NCBI GenBank assembly: GCA_024236075.1 | Contig: JACKLE010000006.1 | Span: forward strand, 1 to 64,000 | Reading direction: 5' to 3' | DNA length: 64,000 bases | Source of the DNA: Alphaproteobacteria bacterium | Lineage (GTDB): Bacteria; Pseudomonadota; Alphaproteobacteria; JACAEB01 | In this document: positions 17,002-25,841 of the stretch, piece by piece | Position numbering within the stretch: position 1 is the first letter of the stretch | How the letters are laid out: every line of letters starts with the position of its first letter | The notes under the pieces: generated by a model | What the model was told of the DNA's origin: nothing | The model's input: the letters and a program-made list of their open reading frames with translations, nothing else | Databases searched by the model: none | Program-made: the position numbers and the translations under genes

Positions 17002-18098
17002 CAGCGCTCCTTCAGCGCGCCGAAGCGCACGCGGGGATCGACGAGGCCGAGAAGAAGATCGGAGACGAGCATGCCGACCAGCGTCAGCGCCGCGACGAAG
17101 ACGAGGATGAAGGCGGCGAGGTACTGGTCCTGCGACCGCAGCGCCTCGAGCAGCACCGGCCCGAGCGTCGGCAGGTTCAGGACGACCGAGACGATGACCG
17201 ATCCGGAGACGAGCGCGGGCAGATGCGTCCCGATGTCCGAGATGAACGGGTTGAGCGCCACCTTGAGCGGGTAGCGCAGCACGAGGCGCGGCCCCGTGAG
17301 GCCCCGCGCCGCCGCCGCGCGCACGTAAGGCCGCCTCAGCTCGTCGAGGAGATTCGCGCGCAGCCGCCGCGCCATCGCCGCCGTGCCCGCCGTTCCGATG
17401 ACGATGACGGGCACGACGAGATGGGCGAGCACGGAGCCCGCCTTGGCAAGGCTCCAGGGCTCGCCGAGAAAGCGCGGCTCCATCAGCCCGCCGATCGAAA
17501 GGCCGAACCAGGCGTGGGCGTAGTAGAGGAGGATGAGCCCGAGCAGGAAGTTGGGCACCGCGAGCCCGAGATAGCCGAGGAAGGTGAGACCGCCCGCGCC
17601 GAGGGCGCGCGGGCGCGTCGCGGCGTAGAGGCCGATCGGGAAGGCGGCGAGATAGATGAAGATCACCGTCGCGAGATTGACGAGCACGGTGAGCACGATG
17701 GCCTCGCCGACGACCTCGGAGACCGGGCGCTCATAGGCGAAGGACCAGCCCCAGTCGCCCTCCAGAAGCCCGGAGAAGCCGCGCGCGCCCGGCCACACGC
17801 CGAGCCAGATCGCATATTGCTCGAGGATCGGCTTGTCGAGGTCGTACTCCGCCTCGAGGAAGGCGATGCGCTCGGCGGCGGCGCCCTCGCCGCGCGCCTT
17901 CAGCTCCAGAATCTCGTTGCCGACATAGCTGCCGGGCGGGAGCTGCACGAGGAGAAAGATCAGGAGGCTGATGACGAGCAGCGTCGGCGCCATCGCGCCG
18001 AGCCGCCGCAGCGCGTAGGCCCCGAAGGTGCCCTCGCGCGGCGCGGCGCGCCTGAGCAGCGCCAGCCCGTCTTCGAGCACGGCCCGCGCGGCCTTCAT
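17001..18098 (-). CDS. Peptide-type ABC importer permease (DppB/YejB-like)
   Basis: A 365-residue permease. The N-terminal helix TLLVISLLIFLLVQLPPG matches the OppB entry motif, followed by a periplasmic stretch containing GDWGWSFAYERPVSEVV and five further membrane helices. RPYVRAAAARGLTGPRLVLRY is the EAA loop. The frame is open far upstream, but ATG 18098 overlaps the binding-protein stop (ATGA) and the fold begins there, preceded by GAGGGG. It forms the translocation channel with the 15865-17001 product. Confidence 0.88.
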   Translation of the reverse strand: MKAARAVLEDGLALLRRAAPREGTFGAYALRRLGAMAPTLLVISLLIFLLVQLPPGSYVGNEILELKARGEGAAAERIAFLEAEYDLDKPILEQYAIWLGVWPGARGFSGLLEGDWGWSFAYERPVSEVVGEAIVLTVLVNLATVIFIYLAAFPIGLYAATRPRALGAGGLTFLGYLGLAVPNFLLGLILLYYAHAWFGLSIGGLMEPRFLGEPWSLAKAGSVLAHLVVPVIVIGTAGTAAMARRLRANLLDELRRPYVRAAAARGLTGPRLVLRYPLKVALNPFISDIGTHLPALVSGSVIVSVVLNLPTLGPVLLEALRSQDQYLAAFILVFVAALTLVGMLVSDLLLGLVDPRVRFGALKER

Positions 18099-19936
18099 GC
18101 CCCCTCCTCGAGCCAGAACTCGTCGGGCCGGTAGATGCCGAAATAGGCCGTGGGCTCCCACGCCCATATGCCGCTCTCGGGCACGTTCCGCAAGCGGCGC
18201 GAGACGACGACGGGCTGAAGCGCGCCCTGCACCGTGCCGATCGTGAAGAGCTCCTCCGCGTGGATGGCGAGCATGCGCTGCCAGATGGCGGCGCGTTCGC
18301 CGGGCCCGGGCGCGCGCTCCCATCGCGCGCGCAAGGCGAGAAGCTCCTGGGCCGGCGGAAGGTCGACCGGCTCGCCTTCGGCGCCCCGCGTCTCGAAGTG
18401 CTGGCCCCATTTCGGCCAGCACAGCATGTCCTGGCGGACGGGCGCGAGCGCGTCGGGCGCAAGCTCGCCGGTCGCGAGCGCGAGATCGAAGCCGCCCCAG
18501 GCGCTCATCACGGCCTCGCCGGCATAGACGCGGTTGCGCAGCACGCTGCGCTCGGACGGCTTGATGAGGAGGCGCAGGCCGATGTCGCGCCAGGCCTCGG
18601 CGACGAGCGAGAGAACGTCGGTCACCGTCTCGCTCTCGCCGGCCGTCTCGACCACGATCTCGGCCGGCCTCCCGTCGGGAAGGCGCAGGATTCCCCCGGC
18701 GCCGCCGTCCCTGAAGCCCGCCTCCTCGAGGAGGCGCGCGGCCTCGGCGGGATCGTGGCGCGCATGGGCGAGGAAGAGATCCTCCTCGTAAAGAGGGCTT
18801 TCGCGCAGCACCGTGTTGTTGCCGGGGCGGCCGAGGCCGAGAAACAACGACTGATTGATCGCCTCGCGGTCGATGCCGAGCGACAGAGCGTGCCTCGTGC
18901 GGCGATCGCGCAGGATCGCGCGCCAGATTGGGTCGGACGCGTTGAGGTTCGGATAGAGCGCGACGGCCGAGCCCGTGCCGTCGCGCCAAAGGCGCGTCGC
19001 ATAGCCGCCGGGCGTCTCGCTCGCGCGCAGCACGGCGGCGTCGGCGAAGGCGAGGCCGCGGCCCTGAAGGTCGGTTTCGCCCGCCACCGCCTTGGTCGCG
19101 AAGAGGCGCTGATCGGCGATCGCGAGCTCGACCCGATCGATATAGGGAAGCTGCACGCCCGCCTCGTCGACGCGGTGGAAATGCGGATTGCGGAGCATCA
19201 CGAAGCGCCGCGCCGGCGGAGCGGTGACGTTCATCCAGGGCTGGAGCGTCGGCAGGTCGGGATTGTCGAAGCGGTGGAGATTGTCGCGCCGGTTGTGGAG
19301 CGCCGCCCAGCCCGAGACGCGCTCGGCCGCCGCGAGCGCCGCCAGCGCTTTCGGATCGGCATAGCGCGCATGAAACGCCTTGAGATAGTGCGCCGGGCGG
19401 TAGATGAAGGGCGGGCGCGGCCCCGCGAGGCTCGCAAGGAAGCGCGGATTGGGCTCCGGCCATTCGTAGAGCACGCGCCGCTCGTCGAGAACCGTCACGC
19501 TCGGCAGCGCGCCGCCCGAGACGAGGCTTGCCGGCGGACCGGAGGGCGAGAGCTCGCGATTGAGCGCGACATCCTCCCAGAAATAGCGGAAGTCTTCCGA
19601 CGTGAACGGATGGCCGTCCGACCAGCGATGATCCGGACGCAGCGCGAAGAGGAACCGCCGCCCCTCGTCCACGGCCACGGCCTCCGCGATGTCGGGCCGC
19701 AGCGTGAAGTCCTCGTCGAAGGCGACGAGCCGAGCATAGCCGTAGACGACCATGTACTGCACGTCCCTCGGCTCGGCGATCAGCATCCGGACGGTGCCGC
19801 CGCGACGGCCCCGCACCCGGCCTTTCGCCGCGAGGCCGACGCGAAGCGGCGTCGCGGGCGGGCCGCCGGAGGCGCGCGCGGTCGCGGGAACGAGCCCCGC
19901 CGCGGCAAGGAGCCCCAGAAGGTCGCGCCGCCTCAT
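18095..19936 (-). CDS. Extracellular solute-binding protein family 5 (peptide/microcin C type)
   Basis: A 613-residue periplasmic binding protein. It begins MRRRDLLGLLAAAGLVPATARA, a twin-arginine-like signal with an Ala-x-Ala cleavage site. WSDGHPFTSEDFRYFWEDV and HALSLGIDREAINQSLF are family-5 landmarks. The length and the SDGHPFT...YFWEDV variant suggest a YejA-like protein that binds longer or modified peptides rather than dipeptides. It overlaps the dual ATPase by 4 nt upstream and the first permease by 4 nt downstream, so stoichiometry is set at translation. The ligand is unknown. Confidence 0.88.
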   Translation of the reverse strand: MRRRDLLGLLAAAGLVPATARASGGPPATPLRVGLAAKGRVRGRRGGTVRMLIAEPRDVQYMVVYGYARLVAFDEDFTLRPDIAEAVAVDEGRRFLFALRPDHRWSDGHPFTSEDFRYFWEDVALNRELSPSGPPASLVSGGALPSVTVLDERRVLYEWPEPNPRFLASLAGPRPPFIYRPAHYLKAFHARYADPKALAALAAAERVSGWAALHNRRDNLHRFDNPDLPTLQPWMNVTAPPARRFVMLRNPHFHRVDEAGVQLPYIDRVELAIADQRLFATKAVAGETDLQGRGLAFADAAVLRASETPGGYATRLWRDGTGSAVALYPNLNASDPIWRAILRDRRTRHALSLGIDREAINQSLFLGLGRPGNNTVLRESPLYEEDLFLAHARHDPAEAARLLEEAGFRDGGAGGILRLPDGRPAEIVVETAGESETVTDVLSLVAEAWRDIGLRLLIKPSERSVLRNRVYAGEAVMSAWGGFDLALATGELAPDALAPVRQDMLCWPKWGQHFETRGAEGEPVDLPPAQELLALRARWERAPGPGERAAIWQRMLAIHAEELFTIGTVQGALQPVVVSRRLRNVPESGIWAWEPTAYFGIYRPDEFWLEEGA

Positions 19937-21789
19937 GCGATGGCACCGATCTCGGCGTCGTGGCGCGCCATGGCGACGAGGTGGCCGGGCGCGACCTCGG
20001 CGAGGGGCAGCGCCTGCGCGCCGTGCGAGCGGTAGACGAAGGGCCAGTGCGCCTCGTCCGAGGGCCGGACGTCGGGCACCGCGTCGAGGTCCAGCGGCCG
20101 GTCGGGGTCCGCGACGCTCGCCAGGAGGCTGCGCGTATAGGGGTGGCGCGGGTTTCCGAGCAGGCTCGCGGCCGGCGCGGTCTCGACGATGCGGCCCCGG
20201 CAGAGCACCGCGATGCGGTCCGCCATGAAGCTCGCGACGCCGAGATCGTGGGTGATGAAGAGATAGGTGAGCGCCAGCTCGTCCTTCAGATCCTTGAGAA
20301 GGTTCAGGATCTGGGCCTGCACCGAGACGTCGAGCGCCGAGACCGGCTCGTCGAGGACGAGAAGGCGCGGGCGCAGCATGAGCGCGCGCGCGATCGCAAT
20401 GCGCTGCCGCTGGCCGCCCGAAAAGGCGTGCGGGTAGCGCGCGAGAGCGTCCGCAGGCAGACGGACGAGCCCAAGCGTCTCGCGCGCGCGCTGAAGGCGC
20501 TCCTCCCGCGTGCCGATGCCGTGGATCGCGAGCGGCTCGGTGAGCGTCTCGCCGACCGTGCGCCGCGGATTAAGCGAGCCGAACGGGTCCTGGAAGACGA
20601 GCTGGGCCTCGCGCCGGAAGGCCCGCGTGCGCGCGCCGTCGAGATCGGCGAGGTCGACGAGCCCGTCCTTGCCCGCATATCGGATGCGGCCCGCGCTCGG
20701 CGCCGTGGCCTTGAGCGCGAGGCGCGCAAGCGTCGATTTGCCCGAGCCCGATTCGCCGACGAGCGCCATGCACTCGCCCGCGTTCACGTCGAGGCTCACG
20801 CCATCGAGCGCGCGCGTCTCGCCGGCCCCGCGCCGCGCCGCGAAGGACTTCGATACGCTCTCGATGCGGATGAGCGGCGCGGCGACCGCCGCTTCGCGCG
20901 CCTCGGCCGGAGGCGGCTCGCAGGGCGGCGCGCCGGCCGCGAGAAGGTCGGCGACCGTCGGCAGGCGGCGCGGCGGCGCCGGCGTGAGGCGCGGCGAGGC
21001 CGCGAGAAGGCCCTTCGTATAGGGATGGCCGGGCGCGCTCAGGATCTCGGCCGCCGGTCCGCGCTCCATCACGCGGCCGCGATGGAGGACCACGAGATCG
21101 TCGGCGAGCGCGGCGACGAGGCCGAGATCGTGCGTGATGAAGAGGATCGAGAGCGCGCGCTCGCGCCGCAGGCGCACGAGCAGCTTCAGCACCTGGGCCT
21201 GAAGCGTCACATCGAGCGCGGTCGTCGGCTCGTCGGCGATGAGAAGCGCGGGGCCCGCGACGAGCGCCGCGGCGATCATGGCGCGCTGGCGCAGGCCGCC
21301 GGACAGCTCGAACGGAAAGCGCCCGAGCGCGGTCTCGGGCTCGGGAAAGCCGACGGCGGCGAGCGTCCGGACGGCCGCCTCGCGGGCCTCGGCGGCGCTC
21401 GAGCCCGTATGCAGACGGTGGGCCTCCGCGATCTGGCCGCCGATCGCGTGCACGGGCGAGAGCGCGGCGAGCGGCTCCTGGAAGACGAAGCCGATGGCGC
21501 CGCCGCGCAGCGCGGCGAGGCGGCGGTCCTTCGGGCCGAGCGCCGCGAGGTCGACGGCCTCTTCCTCCGCCTTCGGACGAAAGAGGATCCGTCCGCCGGC
21601 GATGGCGCCGTTCCGGGGAAGGAGGCGCACGATGCTCTGCGCAAGGCAGGTCTTGCCCGATCCCGATTCGCCGACGAGCGCGAGCGTGCGCCCGCGCTCG
21701 AGAGAGAAGCTCACCCCGTCGAGCGCCCGCACGGGAGCGCCCTCGCCCGCGAAGCTCACGCTGAGGTCGTGAAGGGCGAGGAGGTCCAA
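19933..21789 (-). CDS. Dual-ATPase ABC importer ATP-binding protein (YejF/GsiA-like)
   Basis: A 618-residue protein of two fused ATPase domains. Domain 1 has Walker A GESGSGKT, signature LSGGLRQR and Walker B LLIADEPTTALD; domain 2 has GESGSGKS, FSGGQRQR and LLVLDEPVSALD. Each is followed by the oligopeptide-type C-terminal extension (GHPYTKGLL and RHPYTRSLL). The only sensible start is TTG 21789, which has GGAGAAAG upstream; it lies inside the end of the preceding glycosyltransferase gene (34-nt overlap). The frame remains open to 23166 but that part is antisense-like. It powers the importer encoded directly downstream. Confidence 0.88.
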   Translation of the reverse strand: MDLLALHDLSVSFAGEGAPVRALDGVSFSLERGRTLALVGESGSGKTCLAQSIVRLLPRNGAIAGGRILFRPKAEEEAVDLAALGPKDRRLAALRGGAIGFVFQEPLAALSPVHAIGGQIAEAHRLHTGSSAAEAREAAVRTLAAVGFPEPETALGRFPFELSGGLRQRAMIAAALVAGPALLIADEPTTALDVTLQAQVLKLLVRLRRERALSILFITHDLGLVAALADDLVVLHRGRVMERGPAAEILSAPGHPYTKGLLAASPRLTPAPPRRLPTVADLLAAGAPPCEPPPAEAREAAVAAPLIRIESVSKSFAARRGAGETRALDGVSLDVNAGECMALVGESGSGKSTLARLALKATAPSAGRIRYAGKDGLVDLADLDGARTRAFRREAQLVFQDPFGSLNPRRTVGETLTEPLAIHGIGTREERLQRARETLGLVRLPADALARYPHAFSGGQRQRIAIARALMLRPRLLVLDEPVSALDVSVQAQILNLLKDLKDELALTYLFITHDLGVASFMADRIAVLCRGRIVETAPAASLLGNPRHPYTRSLLASVADPDRPLDLDAVPDVRPSDEAHWPFVYRSHGAQALPLAEVAPGHLVAMARHDAEIGAIA

Positions 21790-22934
21790 GCGTCTTTCTC
21801 CGGCGGGCTCTTCGAAGGCGGAAGGGCGGGCGCCGCGCGGTCCGCGAGCGCGAGCGAAGTCTCCGCCGAACGTGCCGCGCCGTCCAGTGCGAGGCCATGC
21901 GCCGGAGCGCCGCGCTCGCGCGCGCGCAGGACGGCGGCGAGCAGGCGCTCGGGCGACAGCCGCGCCTCGGGAACGTGCTCGGCGAGGCCGCGCGCCGCGA
22001 ATCGCTGCGCGCGGAAGGTCTGCTCGGCCTGGCCCGGTCCCGCATGCGGGACGAGCACCATCGGCGTCGCGGCGGCGAGGGCCTCGCCGACCGTGTTGTA
22101 GCCCGCCTGGGAGACCGAGACGCCGGCCTGCGCGAGCTCGGCGGGAAAATCCCGCGCCGGCGGCAGAATCGCGACATTGGGAGGCGCGGCGACCGGGGGG
22201 CTCGCCTCGGCATGCCAGCCCTGCCGCACGTGCCATGTCAGGGCCCGTCCCTCGGGCAGCGCGGCGGCGCGCAGGGCCGCCTCGAAGAGCCCCGCGCCGG
22301 TCGCGCCGCCTCCCGCCGAGACGATCGCGCGCGCCGGGTCGCGCGGCGCCGGCGCCGGCGCCTCCGTGACGAGCCCCGTGTAGAAGACGTGGCGCAGCCC
22401 AGCCACATGCGGGAGGCTCTCCTCGAGCGCGGCGAGACGCGGATCGCCATGGACGAGGATCGCGTCGAAGAGCTGCGCGTCGGCGAGCTGGCGCTCGGCG
22501 CGGCCGGGCGCGCGCGGCGGCTCGACGATGTCGCGCACCGAGGCGAGGACGCGGGCGCCGTGCGCGCGCGCCGCCGCGACGAGGCGCAGATATTCGTCCC
22601 TCAAGGCGCCGCGACCGAAGGGAAAATGCTCCGTAACGAGAAGAGTCGGTCCGATCTCGTCGACGAGATCGAGCAGCCGCGCGCGCCGGCGCTCGAGATA
22701 GGCCTCGTCGACGGGGCCCGCCGCGCCGACGAGCGCCCCGTAGCTCGCATCCGCCGCCGCGATCGAGGGCAGGTCGTGCTGCCGCACGCCCGGCGGAACC
22801 GGCATGCCGATCGCCCGCCCGCCATTGGCGATGTGCGTCTCGACCCCGCGCGCGGCGAAGGCGCCCGCGACGCGCAGGGCACGGCGCAGATGGCCGACGC
22901 CCTGGAGGTGGTTGACGGCCAGGAGCGCGCGCAT
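21756..22934 (-). CDS. MurG-like glycosyltransferase (family 28 C-terminal type), copy 1
   Basis: A 392-residue GT-B protein. The N-terminus LLAVNHLQGVGHLRRALRVA resembles the glycine-rich acceptor loop of MurG-type enzymes, and the C-terminal half has AIVSAGGGATG, VSVSQAGYNTVGEALAAATP and MVLVPHAGPGQAEQTFRAQR, the donor-binding pattern of Glyco_tran_28_C proteins. It shares the GHLRRA motif with the gene at 25838-27052, so the two are probably paralogues. Its start overlaps the phosphatase stop by 1 nt. The C-terminal 30 residues are low complexity and run into the TTG start of the dual ATPase. Acceptor and donor are unknown. Confidence 0.75.
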   Translation of the reverse strand: MRALLAVNHLQGVGHLRRALRVAGAFAARGVETHIANGGRAIGMPVPPGVRQHDLPSIAAADASYGALVGAAGPVDEAYLERRRARLLDLVDEIGPTLLVTEHFPFGRGALRDEYLRLVAAARAHGARVLASVRDIVEPPRAPGRAERQLADAQLFDAILVHGDPRLAALEESLPHVAGLRHVFYTGLVTEAPAPAPRDPARAIVSAGGGATGAGLFEAALRAAALPEGRALTWHVRQGWHAEASPPVAAPPNVAILPPARDFPAELAQAGVSVSQAGYNTVGEALAAATPMVLVPHAGPGQAEQTFRAQRFAARGLAEHVPEARLSPERLLAAVLRARERGAPAHGLALDGAARSAETSLALADRAAPALPPSKSPPEKDAWTSSPFTTSA

Positions 22935-23527
22935 CAGCCGGCCTCCCGCGCGAACGGCACGTTGAGGGCGTGGGGACGCAGACGCCCGTCCTCCCCGAGC
23001 AGGAAAAGATGGGCGCGGTCCCAGTGGATCTCCTCGGGCGTCGGGCGGGCCATGGCCCAGCCATGGGCGAGCTCGAGCGCGGCGCGGACGATGCCGAGAT
23101 GGGTGACCGCGCCGAAGGGCCCCTTCCGTCCCGCCTCCGATCGCAGGAACGCGGCGAGCCGCGCAACGACCTCCTCGCTCGACTCGCCGCCCGGCGGGCG
23201 AAGGCCGAGCGGTCCGCCCCCGCGCGGCTCGCGGGCGCGGATCTCCTTCGTCGTGAGCCCCTCCCATTCGCCGAAGCTCATCTCGATGAGGCGCGGCTCG
23301 ACGCGCGCCTCGACGATCCCGAGAAGCTCGGCGGTCTCCCTTGCGCGCGCGAGAGGGCTCACGAACCAGGTCGCGGGGAGAAGATCCGCCGGCAGACGGC
23401 ATCCCGCGAGGCTCGCGCGGCCTTCCGCGCTCAGCGGCACGTCGGTATGGCCCTGGATCCGGTGCTCGGCGTTCCACGCGGTCGCGGCATGGCGGATGAA
23501 GCCGACGAGGCGGTCGCCGTCCCTCAT
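22934..23527 (-). CDS. Histidine phosphatase family protein (phosphoglycerate mutase-like)
   Basis: A 197-residue protein with the catalytic His in VGFIRHAATAWN (an RHA variant of the RHG motif), WFVSPLARARETAE (second Arg), IEMSFGEWEGLT (acid residue) and AVTHLGIVRAAL (second catalytic His). All four phosphate-pocket positions look intact, so it should be active as a phosphatase. It lies between glycosyltransferase genes and overlaps both neighbours, suggesting it dephosphorylates a sugar phosphate or lipid-linked intermediate of the same glycan. A cobalamin (CobC-like) role is less likely given the context. Confidence 0.8.
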   Translation of the reverse strand: MRDGDRLVGFIRHAATAWNAEHRIQGHTDVPLSAEGRASLAGCRLPADLLPATWFVSPLARARETAELLGIVEARVEPRLIEMSFGEWEGLTTKEIRAREPRGGGPLGLRPPGGESSEEVVARLAAFLRSEAGRKGPFGAVTHLGIVRAALELAHGWAMARPTPEEIHWDRAHLFLLGEDGRLRPHALNVPFAREAG

Positions 23528-24612
23528 GCCGCCCTCCGCGGCCGCGCGAGCGCCGAGCCGAGCGCGCGGGAGGCGCCGGCGAGCCCGCGCTCGCCGCGCG
23601 CGAACGCGAAGGCCGCCCGGCCCATCGCATGGAGCCGTGCCCGGTCGCAGAGGAGAGCGCGCAAGGCCCGCCCATAGTCCGGCCCGTCGTCCGGCCGCGT
23701 CAGCAGCCCGGTGGCGCCGTCGCGCACCACGCTGGCGACGCCGTCGGAGCGTTCGGCGAGCGCGGGAACGCCCATGGCGGCCGCCTCGAGATAGGCCATG
23801 CCGTAGGCCTCGCCGGTGCCCGGCCAGGCGAGAAGATCGCTCGCGCCGAGCACGGCCCGGACCGCCTCGCCGCCCAGCTCGCCGAGCATGCGGATGCGGG
23901 AGCCGTGGGGCGCGAAGAGACGCTCGACCGCGCCGCGGGCAGGGCCGTCCCCGACGATGGAAAGGCTCCAGGGCAGATCGGCGGCGGCATGCAGCGCCCG
24001 CGCGAGCCGGGTATAGCTTTCGAGCTTGCGGCCCGCGCGCATCATGGCGACGGCGACAAGGCGGACGGGGCCGCCGGGCCGTCGCAGCGGCGGCTCCGGC
24101 CAATCGTCCGTATCGAGAAAAGGCAGGAGGCGCAGCTTTTCCGTGCGCGGCGCGATGCGGTCGATCGCGGCCGCGTCGCGCGGACAGAGGCCGACGATGA
24201 GATCGGCGCGGCGGATCGCGGCGAATGTCGCATGCGCGCCGGCGGCCCAGGGTCCCCGGCTTCGCCTGGGCGCGTGGGAGGCCTGCGCCACGACATAAGG
24301 AAGGCCGAGCGCGTTCGCGAGGCCGGGGCCCACGAGGTCCGGCGCCTTGTAGTAGGGGTGATAGGCGAAGACGAGATCGGGCCGCCAGGACGATGCCGCG
24401 AGCCGCGCTGCTTCCCGCGCGCCCGCTACCGCCGCGCGAGCCTGGAATTCAGGACGGCCGAGGCCGTCGAAGGTCCGGAGCCGCGAGGCGAGGCGCACCT
24501 CGTGGCCGGCATGGCCGAGCGCGCGCATGAGAAGGCGCGCCATGGTGCGCTCGCCCGAGGGCCGGGGATCGTCGGGCGCCTTCATGGGCGAGAGGAACGC
24601 GACGCGCATCAC
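23524..24612 (-). CDS. Glycosyltransferase family 4 protein, copy 1
   Basis: A 362-residue GT-B transferase. MRVAFLSPMKAPDDPRPSGE opens the acceptor domain with the family-4 glycine/acid loop. The donor domain shows LVAVAMMRAGRKLESYTRLARA, SLSIVGDGPARGAVE and WPGTGEAYGMAYLEAAAMG, the last containing the E-x7-E motif of retaining enzymes. It overlaps the phosphatase by 4 nt downstream and the next GT4 gene by 4 nt upstream. Together with the other glycosyltransferases in this run it should build a short surface oligosaccharide. Donor unknown. Confidence 0.82.
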   Translation of the reverse strand: MMRVAFLSPMKAPDDPRPSGERTMARLLMRALGHAGHEVRLASRLRTFDGLGRPEFQARAAVAGAREAARLAASSWRPDLVFAYHPYYKAPDLVGPGLANALGLPYVVAQASHAPRRSRGPWAAGAHATFAAIRRADLIVGLCPRDAAAIDRIAPRTEKLRLLPFLDTDDWPEPPLRRPGGPVRLVAVAMMRAGRKLESYTRLARALHAAADLPWSLSIVGDGPARGAVERLFAPHGSRIRMLGELGGEAVRAVLGASDLLAWPGTGEAYGMAYLEAAAMGVPALAERSDGVASVVRDGATGLLTRPDDGPDYGRALRALLCDRARLHAMGRAAFAFARGERGLAGASRALGSALARPRRAA

Positions 24613-25841
24613 GCGGCCTCCCGCGCGCCGGGCGCTCCGATCGCCTCCGCGAGGAGCGCCGCGATGCGCTCGTGGCCGGCCTCGGGCCGGAACGCGGTCG
24701 CGACGCGCGCCCGCCCGGCCGCCGCGAGCCGCGCGCGCAAGGCGGGATCGTCCGCGAGCCGAGCGATCGCCTGCGACAAGGCGAGCGGATCGGCCGGCGG
24801 CACGAGAAGGCCCGTCTCGCCGTCCAGGACGAGCTCGGGGATCGCCGCATGGCGCGTCGCGAGGACGGGAAGGCCCATGGCCTGGGCTTCCAGGAGCACG
24901 TTCGGCAGCCCGTCGCGGTCGCCGTCGGCCGCGGTCTTCGCGGCGAGCACGAAGAGATCGGCATCGGCGAGGGCGGCGAGCACGGCGGGGCGCGCCTGCG
25001 CGCCGAGCCAGGACGTGCGGCCGGCGATGCCGAGCCGCTCGGCCTGGCGCTTCAGGCGCTGGAGCTGCGGCCCCCCGCCGATATGGGCGAACGACCAGGC
25101 GCGCGCGGGCTCGAGCCGTGCGAGCGCCGCGAGGAGATCCTCATAGCCCTTCTTCGGCACGGCGCGCCCGACGCTCACGATCCGAAGAGGCGCGCCGGGA
25201 GGCCTCGGAGGGCGCGCGGGCGCGTCGGGAAGCGCGAGCCCGTGATAGTGGCGCTCGAGCCTGGCCTGCGGCGCGAGCGCGGCGAGGCGCCGCGCGCCGT
25301 CCTGGGTGCAGGTCACGACGAAGCGCGCTTCGGCGAGCTTTTCGCGGGCCTCCCAGTCGGGAATCGTCCAGATGTCCTTGGCATGGGCGGAGACGGAGAA
25401 GGTCAGCCCACGCATGATCGCGGCATAGCGCGCGACGGATGTCGGCGTATGCAGGAAATGCGCGTGGAGATGCCTGGTGCCTGCGGGCAGCTCGGCCGCG
25501 AGCACCGCCGCCTGGCCGAAGCGGCGCACGCGATTGCGCGTCGGGTCGCGCGCAAGGTCTTCCAGGAACCGGCGCCATGCGTGCGAAAAGCCCGCAAGAC
25601 GCGCGGCCGCCGCGAGGCCGGCCGCGACCCGGCGCGGCGCCTCGTGAAGATATTCCGGCAGATAGCGGACGGGCGCCGCGATCGCGTCGTGCACGGGGTG
25701 GGCGATCCTGTCCGTCGGGCGGCGCAGCGCGACGATCTCGAAGGCGAGCCCACGGGCCTCGAGCGCGGCGAGCTCGTCGGCGATGAAGGTCTCCGAAAGG
25801 CGCGGATAGCCCTTGACGAGAATGACGAGGGCCGCGCTCAT
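24609..25841 (-). CDS. Glycosyltransferase family 4 protein, copy 2
   Basis: A 410-residue GT-B transferase: VILVKGYPRLSETFIADEL at the start, HAHFLHTPTSVARYAAIM and FSVSAHAKDIW in the acceptor domain, then LRIVSVGRAVPKKGYEDLL and DGLPNVLLEAQAMGLPVLA (E-x7-E) in the donor domain. The KGYPRLSETFI opening is common in colanic-acid-type and exopolysaccharide transferases. The frame is open to 26144, but ATG 25841 overlaps the preceding gene stop (ATGA). It is the second gene of the glycosyltransferase run. Confidence 0.82.
   Translation of the reverse strand: MSAALVILVKGYPRLSETFIADELAALEARGLAFEIVALRRPTDRIAHPVHDAIAAPVRYLPEYLHEAPRRVAAGLAAAARLAGFSHAWRRFLEDLARDPTRNRVRRFGQAAVLAAELPAGTRHLHAHFLHTPTSVARYAAIMRGLTFSVSAHAKDIWTIPDWEAREKLAEARFVVTCTQDGARRLAALAPQARLERHYHGLALPDAPARPPRPPGAPLRIVSVGRAVPKKGYEDLLAALARLEPARAWSFAHIGGGPQLQRLKRQAERLGIAGRTSWLGAQARPAVLAALADADLFVLAAKTAADGDRDGLPNVLLEAQAMGLPVLATRHAAIPELVLDGETGLLVPPADPLALSQAIARLADDPALRARLAAAGRARVATAFRPEAGHERIAALLAEAIGAPGAREAA

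Noticed and set aside
17001..19946. One 981-residue protein covering the permease and binding-protein region
   Set aside because: Only the last 365 residues look like a permease; the rest is the shadow of the binding-protein gene in another frame.
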